From Candidatus Fraserbacteria bacterium (GTDB lineage Bacteria > Bipolaricaulota > Bipolaricaulia > RBG-16-55-9 > JAJCYT01), in contig JAJCYT010000034.1 in the NCBI GenBank assembly GCA_029262795.1, forward strand, positions 1 to 64,000: a stretch of DNA of 64,000 bases, read 5' to 3'. The stretch's first letter is position 1; every line of letters starts with the position of its first letter. Position numbers and translations under genes: made by a program. Below are positions 10,370-18,346 of the stretch, one piece after another. The notes under the pieces were generated by a model. It saw nothing but the letters and a program-made list of their open reading frames with translations, was not told the origin of the DNA and ran no database searches.

Positions 10370-10949
10370 AACATTTGTTCTCACAAACTATCAGGCCAAT
10401 TGTTATTTGGTCAGCCATGAAGACAGCTTGATTGTCATTGACCCAGGGGGACCCAGTGAAGACCTCAACAATGCCATAGGAGATCGAAAGCTGGATGCCA
10501 TTCTCTGTACTCATGCTCATCCCGATCATGTTCAGGGCGTGTCGGCGTTGCTCAAGCAACAGGATGTGCCCTTCTATCTTCACCCTCTTGGAGAAGACTT
10601 GTTGGATGTCCTTGCGCCTGACATCAGTGCATTCCTGCCCATTGATGTTGAGCAGCCATTCACCGTGGGGGCATTTACATTCAAATTAATGTTCACTCCA
10701 GGACATTCGCCTGATCACGTTATTTTCATTCATGAAGCTGAAAAAATTATTTTCGTGGGGGATTTGGTATTTGCAGGCAGTATTGGGCGCGTGGATTTAC
10801 CAGGGAGCGATCCTGCTGCCATGATGCATTCGTTGCAAACATTGCTGAACCTTTCTGAAGACTATACGCTGTATTCGGGGCATGGACCGGTGACCACACT
10901 GGATCAGGAGCGACAGACCAACCCCTTTTTGCTGCAACTGAACAACTGA
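10359..10949 (+). CDS. MBL-fold (glyoxalase II-like) hydrolase; probable ATT start
   Basis: THAHPDHVQGVS, FTPGHSPDHV, VFAGSIGRVDLPGSD, SGHGPVTT; the ORF track starts at TTG 10407 but family-like sequence QIETFVLTNYQANCYLV lies upstream in frame. Confidence 0.85.
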   Translation: MQIETFVLTNYQANCYLVSHEDSLIVIDPGGPSEDLNNAIGDRKLDAILCTHAHPDHVQGVSALLKQQDVPFYLHPLGEDLLDVLAPDISAFLPIDVEQPFTVGAFTFKLMFTPGHSPDHVIFIHEAEKIIFVGDLVFAGSIGRVDLPGSDPAAMMHSLQTLLNLSEDYTLYSGHGPVTTLDQERQTNPFLLQLNN

Positions 10950-10959
10950 GGGGATCATC

Positions 10960-12690
10960 ATGCAGGACCGTCAAGCGATCAAAGAATCTGTTCGAGCCAG
11001 GATAGATATGGTCGATTTGGTGGGCCGCTATGTGGGGCTTCGACAGCAGGGCAGCAACTTTTCTGGACTATGTCCCTTTCATGAAGAAAAATCACCGTCA
11101 TTTACTGTGAGTCAGGAAAAAGGCGTGTTCCACTGTTTCGGCTGCAAAGCCGGTGGGGATGCCTTTGAGTTCATCATGCGTATCGAAAAACTCGATTTCC
11201 CTCAAGCGTTGGAATTTCTGGCCAACCAGGTTGGGATTGACATTCCCAAGCCTGGGCAAAAAGATTCGCCACAACAGCAACTCCGTCAACTCAATGAACA
11301 AATTGCCACGTATTACGAACGCGTTCTTGCATCACCGGAGGGTCAGGAAGCCGTTGATTATTTAAAAAATCGTGGGTTGGATGGCAAGACAGCGAAAAAA
11401 TTTCGTATCGGGTTTGCCAAAGCAGGTTGGCAGAATCTCATCAGTCAGTTCACCACGCAACAGGAACATTTAAAAACATTGGGCATGGCAGTGGTCAATC
11501 AACAGGGAAGAATTTATGATCGATTTCGAGATCGAATTATGTTTCCGTTGTGCGACGCGCAGGGACAGGTGGTTGGCTTTGCCGGTCGGCAGCTTCACCC
11601 TGAAGAAGGCTCTCCCAAGTATGTCAACACGCCGGTCACGCCTTTGTTGCAAAAAGGCACATTGCTTTACGGCATCGACCTGGCTGGCCCTGCCGCACGT
11701 GAGTCGGGACAGCTGGTTTTGATGGAAGGCTACACGGACGTCATCGCGGCACATCAAAATGGAATACACAATGTTGTCGCCAGTATGGGTACGGCGCTGA
11801 CCAAAACCCAGGCGCGCTTATGTGGGCGTTTCACGCAACGGGTGATTTTGGCCTTTGACCAGGACACCGCCGGCCAATTGGCCACGCTGCGGGGGATTCA
11901 GTCACTGCTTGAGGAAGGGTTGGAAGTGGGCATGATTCAACTGGAACCAGGGCACGATCCTGACACATATATCCAGGAAAATGGGGTCGAAAAATTTGCC
12001 GCCCTCTTGAAAAATTCTCGATCTTTCTTTGAAATGTATATAGACATGCTGCTCAAACAACATGACGTTTCGGGGTTCAATGGGAAACAGCAGGTGCTCA
12101 ATGACGCATTGCCTTTTTTAAAAGGCCTGAGCAATCTGCACTGGCGTAGCCATTTGGTCAGTGAGTTGTCTGCCGCATTGGATCTGCCCAATGAAGACAT
12201 TGTCCAAATGTTACGTGCGCCACAAAAGGCACTTGCAACATCTGATCAGAGTCCGCACAATGAAAATATCGGGCATTTGAATCAGGAAGAGCAATTGTTT
12301 TACTTTTTGATTCACGGGCATTTGTCCTTCGAGCGTGCGACGTCCGAGCTGGAAATGGAAGATTTCGCTCGGTACGGTGGGTTATGGAAGTTGCTAAAGG
12401 GGTGTCATCAACAAAAAGGGTCTGTGCAATTGGAACATTTATATGAGTTTGTTGATGACACGTGGAAAACTGAGCTTAGTCGGTTAAGTGTGAGTGAGAA
12501 TGTCCATGCCGACAACATCACTCGTGGGGTTGAAGAGGTGTTGCAGCACTTTAAAGCCAATCGTTTTGAAAAACAGATTCGACGTCTAGAAACAAGTATT
12601 CGTGAGGCAGAATCTGTAGGAGATGGTGAACAAGCCAAAGTGTTACAACAGCAATTACTAGATGTTCAGCGATCCAAGAAAGCACAATAG
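10960..12690 (+). CDS. dnaG: DNA primase
   Basis: CPFHEEKSPSFTVSQEKGVFHCFGCKAGGDAF zinc-binding domain, VLMEGYTDVIAAHQNGIHNVVASMGTALT TOPRIM. Confidence 0.98.
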   Translation: MQDRQAIKESVRARIDMVDLVGRYVGLRQQGSNFSGLCPFHEEKSPSFTVSQEKGVFHCFGCKAGGDAFEFIMRIEKLDFPQALEFLANQVGIDIPKPGQKDSPQQQLRQLNEQIATYYERVLASPEGQEAVDYLKNRGLDGKTAKKFRIGFAKAGWQNLISQFTTQQEHLKTLGMAVVNQQGRIYDRFRDRIMFPLCDAQGQVVGFAGRQLHPEEGSPKYVNTPVTPLLQKGTLLYGIDLAGPAARESGQLVLMEGYTDVIAAHQNGIHNVVASMGTALTKTQARLCGRFTQRVILAFDQDTAGQLATLRGIQSLLEEGLEVGMIQLEPGHDPDTYIQENGVEKFAALLKNSRSFFEMYIDMLLKQHDVSGFNGKQQVLNDALPFLKGLSNLHWRSHLVSELSAALDLPNEDIVQMLRAPQKALATSDQSPHNENIGHLNQEEQLFYFLIHGHLSFERATSELEMEDFARYGGLWKLLKGCHQQKGSVQLEHLYEFVDDTWKTELSRLSVSENVHADNITRGVEEVLQHFKANRFEKQIRRLETSIREAESVGDGEQAKVLQQQLLDVQRSKKAQ

Positions 12691-12708
12691 GGGAGAGGAA
12701 AGGCGCAT

Positions 12709-13794
12709 ATGCTAGAAAACAATTCCATCCAAGAAAACGGTTTTGATGCAACTGCACTCGATCAAGAAACGGCAGTGGTTGACATTGATGCTGAAGTGAT
12801 CAAAAGCGAAAACGTTTCATCCAACGGTGAAGATGTCGAAGTTTTTGTCATGCCCGAAGCCGAAGAAGGCACCTTTGACGAAAATTTCAACGTGGAAGAA
12901 AACGAATTCGATGAGACCGAGTTGATCAATGAACCGATTGGCAATGCCAGCATTGATCCCGTTAAAGTCTATCTTCAGGAAATCGGTCGCACCCCTCTGC
13001 TGACTCGCGAACAAGAAGTCGAACTGGCTCGCCGCATCCAAATGGGTGACGGTCAGGCCCGCGAACAACTGATCACCGCCAACCTGCGCCTGGTGGTGTC
13101 TATCGCAAAAAAATACATTGGTCGCAACATGTCGTTCCTCGATCTCATCCAAGAAGGCAACATGGGCTTGATGCGCGCCGTGGAAAAATTTGACTATACC
13201 AAAGGCTATAAATTCTCCACCTATGCCACCTGGTGGATTCGCCAGGCCATCACTCGCGCCATTGCAGATCAATCCCGCACTATTCGTATTCCTATTCATA
13301 TGATCGAAACCGTGCGCGAGTTGCAGCGTGTTAAAAAAGAACACGTTCGAGAGCATGGAGAAGCGCCAGATTTGAAAGAACTTTCCAAACAGTTGGGTCT
13401 GTCTCCTGAAAAAATTCGCCGCGTGGAAAACGTGTCTCAGTTCACCGTGTCTTTGGAACGCCCTGTGGGCGACGACGATGATGACACGATGGGTGATTTT
13501 CTTCAGGATGAGCAAGCCACTTCTCCAGTTAAAGAAACGTTACGTTCTTTGCTGAAAGAAGAACTGGATTCCGCCATCGATCAATTGAGTGATCGTGAAC
13601 GCCAAATTCTCATCCTGCGTTACGGCCTCAAAGACGATCACCAGCGCACCCTCAAAGACGTGGCCCGCGAGTTTAACATCACCCGCGAACGCGTGCGTCA
13701 AATCGAAATCAAGGCGCTGGAAAAACTTAAGCATCCCAAGCGTAAAGAAAAATTGCAAAAATATAGAGAAATGCTCCACAACGAAGAAGTTTAA
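12709..13794 (+). CDS. rpoD: RNA polymerase primary sigma factor
   Basis: [60 protein letters not shown]; directly downstream of dnaG. Confidence 0.98.
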   Translation: MLENNSIQENGFDATALDQETAVVDIDAEVIKSENVSSNGEDVEVFVMPEAEEGTFDENFNVEENEFDETELINEPIGNASIDPVKVYLQEIGRTPLLTREQEVELARRIQMGDGQAREQLITANLRLVVSIAKKYIGRNMSFLDLIQEGNMGLMRAVEKFDYTKGYKFSTYATWWIRQAITRAIADQSRTIRIPIHMIETVRELQRVKKEHVREHGEAPDLKELSKQLGLSPEKIRRVENVSQFTVSLERPVGDDDDDTMGDFLQDEQATSPVKETLRSLLKEELDSAIDQLSDRERQILILRYGLKDDHQRTLKDVAREFNITRERVRQIEIKALEKLKHPKRKEKLQKYREMLHNEEV

Positions 13795-13865
13795 CGATTA
13801 GCCATTGCCACTTGAGTGAGAACTTTGGCTTGCTTCTTTTTATGAATGGGGTTTTTATCTGTAGT

Positions 13866-13900
13866 TTAAATCAGATTGATCTATGCCTGATCTGATTTAA
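13866..13900. terminator. Hairpin between convergent genes (TTAAATCAGAT / ATCTGATTTAA)
   Basis: 11-bp inverted repeat with 13-nt loop overlapping the end of the minus-strand gene. Confidence 0.45.
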
Positions 13901-14328
13901 AAGCTGTAGCGCATGCCCACTGCCATGGATTCCAACAAACCTGTGGCGTAATTGGGCGAGATGCCTAGATTGAAAAAAGCAGCGAAGTTTGATTCAGGGA
14001 TATTGGCTTCCAGTCCGACCAAACCGGCCCACTTTAAAACGGATACATCCTCAAAGGCGATTTGTCCTGTGCCGCCAATAAAAGGCTGAATGGTGCTTTC
14101 GTTGAAATCCCATGTGCCCAAAAACAGTTTTGCAGAAGCATAGGCTTCCAGTTTAGACAGGTCGGTGCGCAGGGGCATACCGATTTCGAGCGAGGCAAAT
14201 TCCATTTTAAAGCTGCCAAATGCAGCCAAGGGCGCTTGAAGACCCACGCTGAGTTGAGCCAGTCCAGTGGATGAGAAAAAGCTGACAAAGGTGATCAATA
14301 AAAGAAATACAATCCCTATTCTAAACAT
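13897..14328 (-). CDS. Small secreted / outer-membrane beta-barrel-like protein
   Basis: signal peptide MFRIGIVFLLLITFVSFFSSTGLAQ; C-terminus GMRYSF typical of outer-membrane strands. Confidence 0.6.
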   Translation of the reverse strand: MFRIGIVFLLLITFVSFFSSTGLAQLSVGLQAPLAAFGSFKMEFASLEIGMPLRTDLSKLEAYASAKLFLGTWDFNESTIQPFIGGTGQIAFEDVSVLKWAGLVGLEANIPESNFAAFFNLGISPNYATGLLESMAVGMRYSF

Positions 14329-14359
14329 GCGCCCTCTCTATGAAAATTATTGGCGTTGG

Positions 14360-15106
14360 TTACAAGGTTTCAAACACTTCGTCAGGTACTTCGAAATTGG
14401 CATAGGCATCTTGAACATCTTCGTGATCGTCAAGGGCCTGGAAAAATTTGACGATGCGTTCTGCCGCCTTGCCTTTGAGTTTGATCGTATTTTGCGGCAC
14501 CATGGTGATGCTGTTTTCACCAGGCTCGATCCCCGCCTGCTTGACCCCATCCACTAAGGCGCTGGTCTGACCAGGGTCACAGTAAAGCTGAATCGTTTCG
14601 CCATCGTCTTCCAAATCTTCTGCGCCCCAGTCCATGGCCTCGAGCAAAAAATCTTCAGGGTCTGTGGTCAGATTGCTCTTGCTGATGCTGACGACACCTT
14701 TACGATCAAACATCCAGGCCACGGAACCACCCAGTGAACCACCGCCCTGGTCGAACATCTGGCGAATTTCGGCTGCTGTACGATTTTTGTTGTCAGTGAT
14801 GACGTTGAGCATGATGGCCACGCCATCCGGCCCATAACCTTCGTAAGTGATTTCTTCATAGCTGATACCAGGAATTTCGCCAGTTGCACGCTTGATGGCG
14901 CGATCGATATTGTCTTTAGGCATGTTGGCTGCCTTGGCGCGATCCAGTGCGGCAGACAGTCGAATGTTGGCACCCGGATCAGGACCGCCGCCTTGCTTCA
15001 CGGACATTGTGATCTCTTTGGCTATTCTAGAAAACACCTTACCGCGTGCTTGATCCTGGCGTTCTTTGCGATGTTTGATATTGGCAAACTTCGAATGACC
15101 AGCCAT
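14360..15106 (-). CDS. yebC: YebC/PmpR (TACO1) family protein
   Basis: MAGHSKFANIKHRKERQDQARGKVFSRIAKEI ... YEGYGPDGVAIMLNVITDNKNRT. Confidence 0.97.
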   Translation of the reverse strand: MAGHSKFANIKHRKERQDQARGKVFSRIAKEITMSVKQGGGPDPGANIRLSAALDRAKAANMPKDNIDRAIKRATGEIPGISYEEITYEGYGPDGVAIMLNVITDNKNRTAAEIRQMFDQGGGSLGGSVAWMFDRKGVVSISKSNLTTDPEDFLLEAMDWGAEDLEDDGETIQLYCDPGQTSALVDGVKQAGIEPGENSITMVPQNTIKLKGKAAERIVKFFQALDDHEDVQDAYANFEVPDEVFETL

Positions 15107-15302
15107 AAACTCACCTCGTTTCGTAAATCTTCATTAATGTAACCAAAGACAAGACCCAGAACAAGTCAACATTTGCTCAAGGGTTTTGACTGAAAACAGC
15201 CTTTGTTTCATTCATATTTGGCCAGTGTTAACAGATTTATTGACGCTGTCAAACGTTTGACAGTCTATCCTTTGCCACATATAATCGTGCTCGCAAAACA
15301 TT

Positions 15303-15377
15303 GGCGGCGTAGCCAAGTGGTAAGGCAAGGGTCTGCAAAACCCTCATCCCCCGGTTCGATTCCGGGCGCCGCCTCCA
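15303..15377 (+). tRNA. tRNA-Cys (GCA), CCA encoded
   Basis: acceptor GGCGGCG/CGCCGCC, anticodon arm AGGGT-CTGCAAA-ACCCT, T arm CCCGG-TTCGATT-CCGGG, U73, CCA. Confidence 0.96.
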
Positions 15378-15543
15378 ATTTTTCCATTTGACCAACGAAC
15401 GTTGATTTTATTGACAAACAAGGTTTTGAAAAGTTAATAAAAGAAGCTTTCGAAAGGTCTTTAAAAGTGAACGATCCAGAACAAACTGATGTCGTGTTCA
15501 AATGCAGTAATAGCAACAAAGATTCGTTCGCCGAATAAAAAAT

Positions 15544-15618
15544 GGGCGGTTAGCTCAGGGGAAGAGCGTCTGCTTGACGTGCAGAAGGTCATTGGTTCAA
15601 TTCCATTACCGCCCACCA
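15544..15618 (+). tRNA. tRNA-Val (GAC), CCA encoded
   Basis: acceptor GGGCGGT/ACCGCCC, anticodon stem TCTGC-TTGACGT-GCAGA, A73, CCA; one T:T mismatch in the T stem. Confidence 0.93.
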
Positions 15619-15678
15619 ATATAGAGATAATCCCCATATGAATTAGAAAATCTATATTTTTGTATCTAGCTTTTTTCT

Positions 15679-16436
15679 TTGTCAAAACCACAGAATATTT
15701 CCGATAAGACGCAGTTCACAGAGCAAGAATTTTCCCTGAATGAAGCCGCCCTTTTATTTGTTCAACATGGCAGGCTTCATGGAAGATCGAAAAAAAACAT
15801 TGAACTTTATGAATGGGTTTTCAAAGTTGTCGAATCAAAATTAGGCAACCTAAATCTAAATGATTTGGACACGACTCAAGTTGAGGAAATTGCTAGCAAA
15901 CCTTTACGACTTAGAATGGAAAGTGTCCAGTATTAGTATCATTCATCGAGTTCTAAACGCCTTTTTAAATTGGACTAATCAGAGAGCAAGTCTTAGAACA
16001 CAACCCTCTTACCAATATTCCGTCACCAAAAACACCCACTGTCTATCCTTTCATGCTTGATGACTATCAAGTGCTGGCCATTTTGAAAGCCAGTTCAAGG
16101 AAAGGAAAAAATGGCGTCAGAAACTATGCCATCATTTTGTTGTTCCTAGATTGCGGCTTGAGATTATCTGAGTTGACGAATCTAAGGTTAGCTGGGCTAT
16201 CTCTCCATCATCGTAGTCTAAGAGTGCAGGGGAAAGGCGCTAAAGAAAGGATGGTTTATTTAGGCGAGCGTACCTCTAAAGTTCTCAGAAAATGGCTTGC
16301 GTATCGTGGACAAAACCTAGGTTTTTCAGACCATATTTTTCTTGATAGAAAGGGTGATCCTGGACCTACTAGATGGGGCAGGCCACAACCCTTGATGATG
16401 ATTGACAGTCATTGTAACAAGGGTCGAAAAAATTAA
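15679..16436 (+). pseudogene. Degraded tyrosine recombinase (phage integrase/XerC-D-like)
   Basis: SAM-like N-terminus (frame of 15679), IIHRVLNAFLNWT (frame of 15860), HNPLTNIPSPKTPTVYPFMLDDYQVLAILKAS...YAIILLFLDCGLRLSELTNLR (frame of 16053): three frames; C-terminal HxxR...Y not found. Confidence 0.85.
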
Positions 16437-16540
16437 ACAAGCTGATGCAGATCCAAGGGCAGAATCAACTTATACAGCTTCAACCTGTGGATTTTGGCCT
16501 AAACGAGATGCAGATCGCCATTTGTTGTGATGTAGAGGGC

Positions 16541-16569
16541 TTGACAATTATGTCTATTATGTGTATTGT
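16541..16569 (+). promoter_or_regulatory. Candidate sigma-70 promoter of recA
   Basis: TTGACA, 17-nt spacer, TATTGT, about 50 nt before the recA start. Confidence 0.5.
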
Positions 16570-16617
16570 ATAAAAAACATATTGAGTTTAAGTTGGCAGG
16601 AGACAGGAGTGAATGTT

Positions 16618-17772
16618 ATGATGACGACAACTACAATAGCCAAAAACACGAACAAAGGTGGGGATGCTGTGGGTAAAAAAGAAGTTTTAAATACCGTACT
16701 GGATCAGATTAAGAAACAACATGGTGAAGGCTCCATTATGTGGTTGGGTGACAACACACAGATGGATGTGTCCACCATTCCAACAGGGTCTTTGGCTCTG
16801 GATGCCGCATTGGGCGTTGGTGGCGTGCCTCGTGGTCGCATCATCGAAGTGTATGGTCCGGAAGCTTCTGGGAAAACCACCTTGGCACTCCATATTGTGT
16901 CTGAAGCTCAGAAACTGGGTGGCGTCACTGCTTTTGTCGATGCTGAACACGCGTTGGATCCGAAGTATGCCGAATCCATTGGCATTAATCTGGACGAAAT
17001 TCTGATTTCTCAGCCGAACTCTGGTGAACAGGCACTCGAAATTACCGAAAAACTGGTCCGCAGCGGCGCATTGGACGTCGTCGTGGTCGATTCTGTGGCC
17101 GCTTTGGTGCCTGAAGCTGAAATCGCAGGCAACATGGGCGATGCTCAGGTGGGGTTGCAAGCCCGCCTGATGAGTCAGGCCATGCGTAAATTGTCCGGCG
17201 CAATCAGTCAGACCAAAACAGTTGTTATTTTTATTAACCAGGTTCGTCAGAACATCACTGGCATGTCCTGGGGGCCAAAGACCACCACATCTGGCGGTTT
17301 GGCATTAAAGTTCTACGCCTCTGTGCGTATGGATGTGCGCCGCATTGGCACCATCAGCGAAGGCGACGACAAAGTGGGCAACGAAACGCTGGTCAAAGTT
17401 GCCAAGAACAAAGTGGCACCCCCGTTTAAAGAAGCTCATTTTGATATTATTTTCGGCAAAGGCATTGTGCGTGAACGCGATTTGATTCATGCTGGTGTGG
17501 CTGCTGGTGAAGTGAAGAAAAAAGGCGCATGGTTCTCTTATGGCGATGTCCAATTGGGCCAAGGCTTGAGCAAGAGTGCCGATCACTTGCTGGAAAATCC
17601 AGATATGGCCAAAGAGATCGAAATGAAAATTCGCACCCATGCTGGTTTGCCAGTAGGCGAAACCATTTCCATGCCGAGCCCTGAAGTGCTGGAAGAAGCC
17701 GAAGACGACGCAGCACCAAAAGCCAAGGCCACCAAGAAGACGACAAAGGCCAAGAGTGCCGCAGCCGACTGA
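16618..17772 (+). CDS. recA: Recombinase A
   Basis: [65 protein letters not shown] before ATG at 16618 (the ORF track over-extends to 16561). Confidence 0.98.
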   Translation: MMTTTTIAKNTNKGGDAVGKKEVLNTVLDQIKKQHGEGSIMWLGDNTQMDVSTIPTGSLALDAALGVGGVPRGRIIEVYGPEASGKTTLALHIVSEAQKLGGVTAFVDAEHALDPKYAESIGINLDEILISQPNSGEQALEITEKLVRSGALDVVVVDSVAALVPEAEIAGNMGDAQVGLQARLMSQAMRKLSGAISQTKTVVIFINQVRQNITGMSWGPKTTTSGGLALKFYASVRMDVRRIGTISEGDDKVGNETLVKVAKNKVAPPFKEAHFDIIFGKGIVRERDLIHAGVAAGEVKKKGAWFSYGDVQLGQGLSKSADHLLENPDMAKEIEMKIRTHAGLPVGETISMPSPEVLEEAEDDAAPKAKATKKTTKAKSAAAD

Positions 17773-18235
17773 GCAGCAACAAGCCGCACGTGAAGCTGTT
17801 TATCAGTTGATCAAATTTCGCCCTCAGAGTGTGGGCGAAGTCCAGCAAAAGTTAAAACGAAAAGGTTATGACGCCCAGGTGATTGATGAAACGATCACCT
17901 GGGCGCTTTCATCTGGGCTGCTCGATGATGAAAAATTCGCCGAGCTTTGGGTCTATGATCGCATGGTTCGACGTTCTATGGGGGCGCAGCGCTTGAAGAT
18001 GGAGCTACGCCTCAAAGGTGTATCGCAAGACAACATCGACAACGCGCTGTCCAGCATCGAATCTGATGAACAGGAAATGATTCGTGATTTAATCGAGCAG
18101 CGCATGTCCATGTATCGTGGTCTGGAACATGAAAAACGTCAGCGACGCATCGTGTCCTTTTTGCTCAACCGTGGGTTTTCTTATGGAGATATTTTTTCAG
18201 TGCTAAAGACCATTAAATTTGACACGGATGTTTGA
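17756..18235 (+). CDS. recX: Regulatory protein RecX
   Basis: [46 protein letters not shown]...; GTG start overlapping recA by 17 nt. Confidence 0.9.
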   Translation: MPQPTEQQQAAREAVYQLIKFRPQSVGEVQQKLKRKGYDAQVIDETITWALSSGLLDDEKFAELWVYDRMVRRSMGAQRLKMELRLKGVSQDNIDNALSSIESDEQEMIRDLIEQRMSMYRGLEHEKRQRRIVSFLLNRGFSYGDIFSVLKTIKFDTDV

Positions 18236-18278
18236 ACTGATAGATTTTATAAGACAGCAGTGAGTGGCTGGGAAATGT

Positions 18279-18321
18279 AAAACAGGGACACGACAAACTG
18301 TCGTGTCCCTGTTTTCTTTTT
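18279..18321. terminator. Strong (bi-directional) intrinsic terminator between recX and the convergent 928-aa gene
   Basis: perfect 17-bp stem AAAACAGGGACACGACA-AAC-TGTCGTGTCCCTGTTTT followed by CTTTTTC. Confidence 0.95.
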
Positions 18322-18346
18322 CATGTTTAACTTAAAAAACGTTGGC

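Noticed and set aside
15265-15519. 84-aa minus-strand ORF over tRNA-Cys
   Set aside because: Antisense to a complete tRNA; no supporting features.
16441-16620. LexA/SOS box upstream of recA
   Set aside because: No convincing CTG-N10-CAG or GAAC-N4-GTTC operator seen; only a sigma-70-like promoter was retained.
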